Below are positions 1 through 7,491 of a stretch of 64,000 nt of DNA, piece by piece. How positions within the stretch are numbered: position 1 is the stretch's first letter; every line of letters starts with the position of its first letter. The notes under the pieces are model-generated. The model did not search any database. It saw only the letters and a program-made list of their open reading frames with translations, and was not told the origin of the DNA. Source of the DNA: an uncultured Eubacterium sp. (lineage in GTDB: Bacteria > Bacillota > Clostridia > Lachnospirales > Lachnospiraceae). The stretch is taken from positions 1 through 64,000 of the forward strand of contig CAJUFM010000006.1 in NCBI GenBank assembly GCA_910585745.1, written 5' to 3'. The translations under genes and the position numbers were made by a program.

Positions 1-143
1 GATCGGGCAACCGGTCCTTTTATTTTGGTAGGCACCTTGTTGTAGAGCGCTTACAATACTACTTCATAGGGAATTAAATGAAATGCAGAGACATACTGCT
101 GCAATAAGCACGGACAAAGACAGCTAAATATTTTGTTCCCTAC

Positions 144-200
144 AAAAACAGAGCCGACAAATTGTGATTTCAAAATATCCCACAAGTTCATCGGCTCTGT
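144..200 (-). terminator. Rho-independent terminator after the Nudix gene
   Basis: Ten-base arms at 148-157 and 191-200 (ACAGAGCCGA / TCGGCTCTGT) are exact inverse complements. An inner TTGTG/CACAA pair extends the fold. Read on the minus strand, the stem is followed by a five-T run at 148-144. It lies about 65 bases downstream of the Nudix stop. The rest of 1-263 shows no gene I can support. Confidence 0.6.
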
Positions 201-263
201 GCTCTGTTTAATTATTGTAAATCCACAAGTTTTGATCATCCATTTGATTTTTCCCTCTGCAAA

Positions 264-746
264 TCATATCCTTTCATCTGTGATTATATGTTTAATTCCC
301 CAATGCTCTGTACTAAGATATTCTTTCATGAAACTTGGAAATGCTTTGTATTTGTCCAAATCTTTTATTGGTATCCAGTGCATTTCTTCTTTTGCCCCAC
401 ATGAGTAGCTGTTGCTATGAAGTTCCTGTGTCCCTCTTGGCTTCATTAAATAGTAAAAGCAGATTTCATGGCAATTTAGCCCTTTCAGCATCCCGTTGCT
501 CTCATCAAAGAAGTTTTCATGAATAACAGCCAAACGGTCTATTTCATAGTGTATGCCAGTTTCTTCAAAAACCTCCCGCAACACCGCTTGCTCAGCCGTT
601 TCTCCCATATGAACACCGCCACCAACGGAATATAAAAAATTTTCATTTTTATTACCAACAAAAAGAACACATTCATTTTCTACGATAATTGCTGCTGCTC
701 GATACCTGAACCAATTATTTTCTTTTGTAAACCCGCAATCATACAT
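264..746 (-). CDS. Nudix hydrolase family protein
   Basis: A 160-residue single-domain protein. The Nudix box lies at about residues 43-65 and fits G-x5-E-x7-REVxEExGI (REVFEETG visible), the Mg-binding site that hydrolyses nucleoside diphosphates linked to another moiety. The length is normal for a stand-alone Nudix enzyme. The substrate cannot be told from the sequence. It is monocistronic, preceded by about 165 bases without a recognisable gene (747-913) and followed by a hairpin terminator. The composition is AT-rich like the neighbouring accessory genes. Family assignment is firm; role is unknown. Confidence 0.85.
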   Translation of the reverse strand: MYDCGFTKENNWFRYRAAAIIVENECVLFVGNKNENFLYSVGGGVHMGETAEQAVLREVFEETGIHYEIDRLAVIHENFFDESNGMLKGLNCHEICFYYLMKPRGTQELHSNSYSCGAKEEMHWIPIKDLDKYKAFPSFMKEYLSTEHWGIKHIITDERI

Positions 747-913
747 ATTATTTTTCTCCTTTATTATTTAAATTTGATTTCCTTCTCCCGCAATACCGCT
801 TTCTGATAAAATGCCTTTCCAACGTCTCTGACCGTTATACTGCTAACTGCAGAAGTAATTGCAATCTCTCTTTTTATTTCTTTCACTGATCTGTCAAAAC
901 AGCATAATATCTT

Positions 914-1126
914 TCAGATCTCTTTAAGTAACTCTTGCAGCAATTTCATTTCACCTTGTGTTAATGTTACACCTTTACCGTATTTTGTATGGTCTTGTGT
1001 CCATGATCTTATATCATATACAGGCTCTCTATCATTCCAGCTTATAAAATTCAATTCTTTTGTCCATCCATTATTTTCAGCAGATATATTACCGATATGT
1101 TCATAAATTTTATAATTTTTTGCCAT
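914..1126 (-). CDS. YdbC family small protein (PC4-like fold)
   Basis: A 70-residue protein with the pattern of YdbC/PC4-like single-stranded-DNA-binding proteins: the segments GWTKELNFISWN, YDIRSW and GKGVTLT are typical. The start at 1126 is chosen over the upstream Met at 1147 because AGGAGAAG lies seven bases before it. Members of this family are common on conjugative and integrative elements of Firmicutes, where they are thought to bind single-stranded DNA. The gene directly follows a decayed ORF and sits among other remnants, so it may be left over from a mobile element. Function in this organism is inferred only from family. Confidence 0.7.
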   Translation of the reverse strand: MAKNYKIYEHIGNISAENNGWTKELNFISWNDREPVYDIRSWTQDHTKYGKGVTLTQGEMKLLQELLKEI

Positions 1127-1150
1127 AAAACTTCTCCTGTAAAACATAAA

Positions 1151-1318
1151 TTATGGTTCATAATCTTTCCATTCACCATTTTCATATATTTCAAATTTCC
1201 CCCATTGGGGAGTATTTGTATTTCTGCCTTTTACCTGTATGGGAAGTAAAGCGTCATGTTGGCAGTAGGGCATTGGATCATCAATGAAAAACCATCCCCG
1301 CTCATCTATCTGACTTTG
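1151..1318 (-). pseudogene. Remnant ORF, 3' part only
   Basis: An open frame of about 55 codons ends with TAA at 1153-1151, and the codon just before it (1321-1319) is a stop, so no start is available in a sensible place. The translation contains ERGWFFIDDPMPYC and ends KFEIYENGEWKDYEP. It reads like real protein sequence cut off at its 5' end. I do not recognise the family. It ends 25 bases before the YdbC start, in the same orientation, and probably was once co-transcribed with it. Confidence 0.35.
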
Positions 1319-1333
1319 CTAATCTAAAATATT

Positions 1334-1650
1334 CTAATATCCCTTGACGGTTGCCTCTGCCCCCTCAAAGAAAATGTCAAAGTTGAACCAGTCACCTGCA
1401 TCATAGTATTTCCGCAACTCCTCGAAATCACGCTGCCCCATAATCTTCCGACACACCAGCTGAAAGACTTTCTCATACCGTTCCTCCATAACTACCAGAT
1501 AAAATTTCTTTTGTATATCAGTTAGCCCAGGAATCCCAGAAATCATTTTTTCTATCTCTAGCAATGCCCCTGCCATTGCGGTGTGATATTTCTTACCACC
1601 TCATTACAGCCCTCATATTCCAAGCTCTCTATCAGATGGTGTGGGTTCAT
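1334..1650 (-). pseudogene. Frameshifted hypothetical gene
   Basis: Two frames join into one protein of about 105 residues. The upstream piece starts at ATG 1650 after GGAGACAGG and reads MNPHHLIESLEYEG; the downstream piece is the open frame 1576-1334 (MAGALLEIEKMISGIPG). One missing base near 1577 (CCGCAATGG where CCGCAAATGG would keep the frame) separates them. Family not recognised. Loss of one base could also be a sequencing error, so the pseudogene call is provisional. It lies between an rlmD-tail remnant and the other decayed ORF. Confidence 0.45.
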
Positions 1651-1690
1651 CCTGTCTCCACTCAATTCAAAAATACATCTTCTCGCTGAA

Positions 1691-1936
1691 AATCATACAT
1701 CGGCAATCCTAAATCTCTTTTTCCCTCTGCAATATATGCGGTATGTACTTTAAATCTGTTTTTCCTTCTATGTACTCTTTAATCATCTTGTAGGTAACTC
1801 GCTTTTTAGGCTTGTACACTTCGTCTCTCTTAGCGATATTATCAAGCGGCAATTTGCCCTCACCCTCGCCAAACTCCACTTTTACGTTAATTACGCTGTC
1901 AGTTTTTTTGTGGGAAAGGATTACAACCTTCTTCAC
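1691..1936 (-). pseudogene. Left copy of a duplicated rlmD 3'-tail, frameshifted
   Basis: This stretch aligns base for base over about 245 bases with 7271-7515, in the same orientation, with identity high enough to follow by eye. It encodes KKVVILSHKKTDSVINVKV, then a YKPKKRVTYKMIKEYIEGK segment, then loses frame by one missing base and ends after HILQREKEI. Restoring the frame gives EGKRDLGLPMYD, matching the right copy. Homology stops at MYD on one side and at VV(I/M)LS on the other. Such tails are found at the C-terminus of 23S rRNA uracil methyltransferases in Clostridia. It cannot itself be a methyltransferase. Confidence 0.7.
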
Positions 1937-2041
1937 ATGAGTATCGAATTAAAACATATCCCCACAAAACTACAAAGTATGAGCAATATTTATACAATAC
2001 TAATATCGCTCGTGCATCTTTTTTCCCACAAATACTGCTTG

Positions 2042-3625
2042 CTACCTCAATCTTCTTTTCATCAATTTTCTTCGCATCTCATCAAGTCTTAATATTCGCT
2101 TATGTTCCCATTCCATCTCAATTGTCTTTGAATTGACAAATGCAATAATTTTGTCTATCTCCTCATTTTCCTCAAACATTTCTGATAATCGTTCTATATC
2201 ATTTTTATTAATTTTGCGATAAGGGATAGCTAGTCTTTTAAACTCACTTGGTGTTAATTCTAAAACCCCTCCAGCATAATACCGCCCATAAAATTCACAT
2301 TGAGTTAATGTCAGTGAATTATAAAAGCAAAATGCCATACTCTCTTTATCATATGCCGAATTTAGTCTCATATTATAAGCAATATCTGTTGTATAAAGAT
2401 TTGCTTCATTTACACATATTCTCGGCACTCTATGATACCTTTTAAAGAAAAAAAGATCACCATTTCGTACAATTGGCACCCCATACCATGGCTTTCTATT
2501 TCTACATTTATATCTATTTTTTAATTTTATTTTAGACGCATTTTCTTTTTCTCCGATTGCTGTCAAATATTCCTTCAAAGACTCCGAAAAAAGTTTTTTA
2601 TCGACATTCAACAGATTTAATAAATAAATGCGGTTCCCCTTTTCTCCTATCTTTTGAACTATATCTTGAGTTAATATAAACTGACCGTTCAATATATTAC
2701 TTTTAGGGATTGTTGGCAAGATGAACTCTTGGCACTCTAGTTGTTCTACCTGCTCCTTCGTTAAAATAAATTCATTATTTGCTCCTGTTACAATCCCAGG
2801 AGAAGCATCGCATATCTCGAAAACTTTTTTATATTTTAAATCAATTAGATTCAGTAAATCAATATCTACATCTGATAAAATGGCATTTGTCCATTTTTTT
2901 AATGGTTTGTTTCTTTCGATTTTGGAACAATAATACGGAACATCTGAATCCAACTTAGCATACATCTTAAAATTAATGTATGGTTGGTTCTTAAATTCAT
3001 TCGTCAAATAAACCAGACAAGATTCTTGCTCAATCTCTGGAAACATCCTTTCTTTAAAAGTCAGAATATGAATTGTATCAAAATGCTCTTCTAAAAATAA
3101 TCGAATCTTTTCTGCGTATTGAACCTGAAGAAACTCCATTGGAAGTACAAAAAAAATAGTTCCATCTCTTTCCAAACAAGATACCGCCGCCAGCACAAAA
3201 GCAACCCAAATATTTTGCATTAAAGAACTAGGTAATCGAAACTTTTCACAGATTTCTTTTGCCTTTTTTTTTGAGTTATCTTCCATATTTTTAATATTAA
3301 TATATGGTGGATTTCCGATAATCAATTGATACTTTTCATTAGTTTTCTCTGAAAAGCTCAAAAAGTCATCTGCAACTATCTTTACTTGCTCCGAGTATCT
3401 ATTATTTTTTAATCGCCTTACCTTCTCTTCTATTAACTCTACGGCTACAAAACTTTCAATATTTTTTTCTTTTTCAAATTCATCTACAAATCTCCCGTCA
3501 CCCACCGATGGTTCTAACACACTTCTAAATATTTTATGCTCTCTTACCAAATATTCTTTCATAAACCGAACCGTCCTAAACGGCGTATAGTAAGAGCCTA
3601 ATAACTTATCTTCTAGCTTTTTCAT
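2042..3625 (-). CDS. N6-adenine DNA methyltransferase (restriction-modification type)
   Basis: A 527-residue class I SAM-dependent methylase. The AdoMet motif I is LEPSVGDGRF at residues 37-46 and the catalytic NPPY is at 105-108, the order of gamma-type N6-adenine methylases such as the Eco57I/TaqI group. An LGSYYTP segment at 9-15 is typical of these enzymes. Residues from about 230 on are likely the target-recognition part. It is the last gene of a four-gene operon, and its start overlaps the HNH stop by four bases. The expected job is to protect host DNA from the adjacent nuclease. The recognition site is unknown. AT-rich composition points to transfer. Confidence 0.88.
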   Translation of the reverse strand: MKKLEDKLLGSYYTPFRTVRFMKEYLVREHKIFRSVLEPSVGDGRFVDEFEKEKNIESFVAVELIEEKVRRLKNNRYSEQVKIVADDFLSFSEKTNEKYQLIIGNPPYINIKNMEDNSKKKAKEICEKFRLPSSLMQNIWVAFVLAAVSCLERDGTIFFVLPMEFLQVQYAEKIRLFLEEHFDTIHILTFKERMFPEIEQESCLVYLTNEFKNQPYINFKMYAKLDSDVPYYCSKIERNKPLKKWTNAILSDVDIDLLNLIDLKYKKVFEICDASPGIVTGANNEFILTKEQVEQLECQEFILPTIPKSNILNGQFILTQDIVQKIGEKGNRIYLLNLLNVDKKLFSESLKEYLTAIGEKENASKIKLKNRYKCRNRKPWYGVPIVRNGDLFFFKRYHRVPRICVNEANLYTTDIAYNMRLNSAYDKESMAFCFYNSLTLTQCEFYGRYYAGGVLELTPSEFKRLAIPYRKINKNDIERLSEMFEENEEIDKIIAFVNSKTIEMEWEHKRILRLDEMRRKLMKRRLR

Positions 3626-4287
3626 AATAACGACCTATCTGTAACTGCTATACGATTTCTTTTCTTCAATAAAATACTGAGGCTTTCACCCAGCTTATGT
3701 TTACGCTTTTCATCTTTTTCAGCTTGGTACTTGCCCTCAAGTTGTAATCCCAAGTAATCTAAACGTCTTGTCTCATATCCCAAATGAAGACTTTCATAAA
3801 ATTGTTGTATGAATTTATCATCCTGATATGTATCGCAAATCCGAATATAGTAATCTTTATCTCTACTAAAAACCCTTGCTATATTTCCATTATCTACGTT
3901 AAGCAGATCATTATATGGCGACTTAATTGTAATTCCACGTTTTCCACGATTGCACGATATACAAGACCATGCCAGATTATTCATTCTTCCAGCTTCTGCT
4001 CTTCCTTCCGTTGTGTCAGGAAAGGAAGCTGCATTTATAAAATGATCTATCTCAAAAGACTCTACAGGTAGAAGCCCCCACAAGGCACCGCAATAAGCAC
4101 ATTTATTGTTATAAATACGGGCAAATTTTTTGTGATATACACTGTCTCGATTATTTACTTTATTGTAAACAATTTTTGTCCTTGCAGACTCTGATTTAAT
4201 TTCTTTTTCTAAAACCTGCTTCTGTTCCTCTACCTTATCCAATATAGGACAATATTCTGTATTTCTATAATCTTTATCTCTTGCCAT
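3622..4287 (-). CDS. HNH endonuclease
   Basis: A 221-residue protein with an HNH/treble-clef nuclease core. CxxC lies at residues 63-66, the catalytic EIDHF at 79-83 (His82), an Asn-Leu pair at 104-105 and a second CxxC at 109-112 followed by NRGKRG. The paired cysteines would bind structural zinc. The N-terminal 55 residues are charged and probably helical. It starts 11 bases after the receiver-like gene and overlaps the methylase start by four bases (ATGA-type coupling). In this context it is the likely restriction nuclease of the cassette. No helicase or separate specificity subunit is present. Confidence 0.85.
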   Translation of the reverse strand: MARDKDYRNTEYCPILDKVEEQKQVLEKEIKSESARTKIVYNKVNNRDSVYHKKFARIYNNKCAYCGALWGLLPVESFEIDHFINAASFPDTTEGRAEAGRMNNLAWSCISCNRGKRGITIKSPYNDLLNVDNGNIARVFSRDKDYYIRICDTYQDDKFIQQFYESLHLGYETRRLDYLGLQLEGKYQAEKDEKRKHKLGESLSILLKKRNRIAVTDRSLL

Positions 4288-4298
4288 ATCATATACTC

Positions 4299-4892
4299 CT
4301 ACTCTATGCTCTGGAAGGCAGCAATTAATGTATCAATATCTTCTTTACACAAATCATCATAATCATTTATCCCATTTAAAGAATCTACCGCCTTTTCAAT
4401 CAGAAATTTTTCAATTTCTTTATTGTTCTCTAACTTTTTAGAAATATTTCGGAATGTAATCACTCTCTTTATACTCTCATCTATTTTACTTTTTAACACT
4501 CGATTATAGTATTCTTTAGATGTTTCTGAACTTCCACTCCTATACTTTGGGGTAATTTCAAAATCCTTATTTTCTCCATTCTGAGATATTACCAATACCT
4601 CTATAAAAGGGAATACTTTTCTCAATATCATTCTAAACTCTTCTCCTGAAAATTTCCCTTTGCATTTTATGCTATCGTTTTCAAACAACCTAGAATCAAT
4701 TAGTATAACATTCGCTGATGTTACTTCTGGAGAATCTAACAAACTTTCATAACCTTTATCACCTTCAAATTCAATTTCCTGATATTTCACATCATAATTG
4801 TCACTTTGATAATCCTCTTCTAAATAAGCAGAAATTGCTTCATCTCGGTCATCATCAATATAAACAAGATTTATTTTCTCTTTTACGCTCAT
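4299..4892 (-). CDS. Receiver-like (REC) protein without DNA-binding output
   Basis: A 197-residue protein. Residues 1-120 follow the response-regulator receiver pattern: a hydrophobic strand into an acidic cluster (IDDDRDE, Asp13-15), a second strand ending ILID with candidate phosphoacceptor Asp66, and a third strand VLVISQ at about 99-104. The remaining 75 residues look helical and match no DNA-binding domain I know. Its start overlaps the upstream ATPase stop by four bases, so the two are translationally coupled. Inference: it accepts a phosphate or a conformational signal from the histidine-kinase half of the ATPase and passes it to the nuclease or methylase. The receiver call is moderately sure; the route is not shown. 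Confidence 0.65.
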   Translation of the reverse strand: MSVKEKINLVYIDDDRDEAISAYLEEDYQSDNYDVKYQEIEFEGDKGYESLLDSPEVTSANVILIDSRLFENDSIKCKGKFSGEEFRMILRKVFPFIEVLVISQNGENKDFEITPKYRSGSSETSKEYYNRVLKSKIDESIKRVITFRNISKKLENNKEIEKFLIEKAVDSLNGINDYDDLCKEDIDTLIAAFQSIE

Positions 4893-7039
4893 ATCTTATC
4901 TCCTATCATAAATTCCATTTTGAATCCTTTGAATCCTTCAATTTTTTGTATTTCTCCACCTGTATTAGTAATTGTATTATTCACAATCCACATACCTATT
5001 CCATGTCCCTTTTTTCTTGACGTCTCATGCACTTCCAGTATACGCATTGGATCAAACTTATATTTTGACGGAAGTCCTTTGCCATTGTCTAAATATATCA
5101 TATAGATATGTTTTCCTTTTTTTTCTGCATATATATGAATCCCTAGTATACTTTCAGTATCATTTTGTTGTATGCTATTCAATATTAAATTATCAAAAAT
5201 TACTCTAAAAATATCTTTGGCACTTCTATACTCTAGCCCATCTTCTATATGCAAGAAAATATTAATCCATGAATAATCTTTTTCCCAAACAGATTTTATA
5301 TCTCTAAATAGACCATATACATCAATATTCTCTGGCAAAAACTGTTCTTTTTCAGATTCTGATAGCATGACATCCATAAAAGTAATAATTTTTCTGTTTA
5401 CCCTTCGATTTTTCTGCAAAAGTGCAGGAATATCCCTATGCATATATTTCCTATTTTCCTCATCATTCACCGTATCCCAAAGTTCATATCGTTTTAACGC
5501 TTTTATAATATACTCAACATTTTCATCAATGCTATTTCTATCATTACGCATTTCATGTGCAATAGAAGTCGCTTTTAATCCAGAAGTTGCAAGCATATTC
5601 AATAGACGAATGTCATATTTGTATCTTCTTTCTGTTTCATCCATCTGCTTTTTACTTTCTGTATTTTCTTTTTTCATTTGTTCTAATTCATATAAAAAGG
5701 CCTCTGTCTCCTCAGATGAAAGCTTTGTTAATTTTTCTGGATTCTTTATAACACGATCAATTACTTTAGATTTTCTTTCCTTCTTTGTTTCGTTAGTTTT
5801 AACAATACAACGAATTATACTTTGCCTATATCTCTCAAAACAATTTATCCCTGCTATAATAATTGCAATAAATAATTTGTAAATATCGTTTTCTACTAAG
5901 CCTTGGCGATTCATTAAATCACATAATCCATCATTTTCTTTTTTATCAATAATAACCTTACCTGATATTTGATTTTCGCGTACTCTCCAAGCTCCCGTAG
6001 GATGTGTAGCTGCTGCTGGAGATATTCTAGACCGTTTTCCAAATTCAAGCCAGTCCTTCTTCCCTTCATAGGATGATATACTAAATGCATTTCTATACAA
6101 AACAACTCCTGAATCATACCGTTCATCTAATACCGTATGCTTATAATAAAACTTCTCGGCATCGAGCGTCGATGTATTTTTCAATGAAAAATACAATTCT
6201 GCCGAAAAATTCCCTACACTTACTAACAACTCCTTCCAGTCTTCATTTGTAGCTTCCTCTGGTAAAACTTCTTTCATATTCTCAAGCTCTTCTGCAATAT
6301 TTATTTCTATTCTCTGTGCTTTCAGACTAATTTCTGGACATAATTCTTGTGCACTCTCCTTAAATTCATCTGATTCTATATCACATATCAACTTCTGAGA
6401 ATCCGCAAGATAATTTAGCTTTATTATACTAACACAGTTAACACCTAATTGTATTTTCCCAAAATATCTCGCCACATCCTTCCTTTCATCTTTATACTCA
6501 ACCTGAATCTTCATTTTATCATCATTGTAGGTTCTAGACAAAAACTCACGTAAATTACTCACTCGCGATTCCGTCCAATTATCACGGAGAAACTCAATAA
6601 CAATTTTAGTGCCTTTTTCCTTTTTCTCCAAATACATTTCCAAGGTATTTGTATTCCAGTCTGTTTTCCATAAAACTGCTTCTTGATCTTTCATCTTTGT
6701 AAAAACGCTTGCGACAGCACCCAAACGTGCTATTGCAAATCGTCCAACACCCTTTGAACCCGCCAACACCCTTGCAGTTTCACCTTTTCCAATAATATAC
6801 TCTTTGTCACTTTTTCCAACGTGCATCCATGCTTTAAGTATTTTCTCTCGATTCATTCCAACACCATTATCTTCGATTATAATTTGTGTTTTAGAAATAA
6901 TAATGGTGATATCTGGCGATTGAGCATCGTATGCATTTTTAACAAGCTCTAAGACTGCTGATTCTTCATTTGAAAAATTTTGCACGCCTAATACTTCTGC
7001 TATCGTACTATCTTCAATAACATATTCTAATTTTTCCAT
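4889..7039 (-). CDS. Dual GHKL ATPase: MORC/Hsp90-like N-terminus plus histidine-kinase C-terminus
   Basis: A 716-residue soluble protein with two GHKL modules. The first has the N-box ELVKNAYDA at 31-39, DNGVGM at 57-62 and GSKGVGRF at 94-101, as in MORC, MutL and Hsp90-type ATPases. A middle region has coiled-coil character at about 440-490. The second is a kinase core: H-box HEMRN with His495, N-box around 615-624 (DNLILNS), G1 DNGKG at 651-655 and G2 GHGIG at 678-682. No membrane segment or sensor domain is seen. It is first in the operon, 38 bases behind a good promoter and with a GGAGGG ribosome site. MORC-like ATPases are known partners of prokaryotic restriction systems; pairing one with a kinase core and a receiver is unusual. 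Confidence 0.85.
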   Translation of the reverse strand: MEKLEYVIEDSTIAEVLGVQNFSNEESAVLELVKNAYDAQSPDITIIISKTQIIIEDNGVGMNREKILKAWMHVGKSDKEYIIGKGETARVLAGSKGVGRFAIARLGAVASVFTKMKDQEAVLWKTDWNTNTLEMYLEKKEKGTKIVIEFLRDNWTESRVSNLREFLSRTYNDDKMKIQVEYKDERKDVARYFGKIQLGVNCVSIIKLNYLADSQKLICDIESDEFKESAQELCPEISLKAQRIEINIAEELENMKEVLPEEATNEDWKELLVSVGNFSAELYFSLKNTSTLDAEKFYYKHTVLDERYDSGVVLYRNAFSISSYEGKKDWLEFGKRSRISPAAATHPTGAWRVRENQISGKVIIDKKENDGLCDLMNRQGLVENDIYKLFIAIIIAGINCFERYRQSIIRCIVKTNETKKERKSKVIDRVIKNPEKLTKLSSEETEAFLYELEQMKKENTESKKQMDETERRYKYDIRLLNMLATSGLKATSIAHEMRNDRNSIDENVEYIIKALKRYELWDTVNDEENRKYMHRDIPALLQKNRRVNRKIITFMDVMLSESEKEQFLPENIDVYGLFRDIKSVWEKDYSWINIFLHIEDGLEYRSAKDIFRVIFDNLILNSIQQNDTESILGIHIYAEKKGKHIYMIYLDNGKGLPSKYKFDPMRILEVHETSRKKGHGIGMWIVNNTITNTGGEIQKIEGFKGFKMEFMIGDKI

Positions 7040-7076
7040 GAATTGCCCTCCAAATTGGTATTCAATTCTTTTAAAT

Positions 7077-7105
7077 ATTATACCCTTTATTCAAAGCTAA
7101 TACAA
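7077..7105 (-). promoter_or_regulatory. Sigma-A type promoter of the restriction cassette
   Basis: On the minus strand TTGTAT (7105-7100) and a perfect TATAAT (7082-7077) are separated by 17 bases. It points at the ATPase start at 7039 and lies between the cassette and the right rlmD-tail remnant, so the cassette carries its own promoter. No operator repeat was seen around it. Confidence 0.7.
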
Positions 7106-7178
7106 GGCACTCTTGCAAATCAAGCGACTCCATTAAAACAATTTTTCCTCATTATATGTCTTTTATATTGATTCATAC

Positions 7179-7491
7179 TTATACTTCCTCAAAATGCTTC
7201 AACGCATCCCTTATCGCTTGCGCTTTCTCTGCTGTAGGATGTTTCCTCGGCTGTTTCAATTCTTCTACCGCATTAGGGGCATCATACATCGGCAATCCTA
7301 ACTCCCTTTTTACCTCTGCGATATATGCGGTATGTACTTTGAAGCCGTATTTCGCTTCTATGTACTCCTTAATCATCTTGTATGTTACCCGCTCTTTCGG
7401 CTTGTATGCTTCGGCTCTCTTGGCATATTATCAAGCGGCACTTTGCCCACATCCTCGCCAAACTCTACTTTTACATTAATCACACGCTCTA
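7179..7491 (-). pseudogene. Right copy of the rlmD 3'-tail, out of frame with rlmD
   Basis: Directly after the rlmD stop, the sequence would continue as an extension of about 100 residues (ERVINVKVEFGEDVGK..., then YKMIKEYIEAKYGFKVHTAY and DAPNAVEELK). It is cut off by the TAA at the end of rlmD plus one missing base near 7495, and again by a missing base near 7425. The last 65 codons remain open. It matches the left copy at 1691-1936. I infer a former C-terminal extension of RlmD, or a tail brought in by a mobile element. Confidence 0.65.

Noticed and set aside
51..408. Two overlapping open frames near the left edge (51-239 minus, 133-408 plus)
   Set aside because: They cross a terminator hairpin, lack ribosome sites, and the plus frame lies antisense to the Nudix gene.
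2042..7039. Retron or toxin-antitoxin interpretation of the cassette
   Set aside because: No reverse transcriptase, structured ncRNA or toxin family is present; the methylase and HNH motifs point to restriction-modification.
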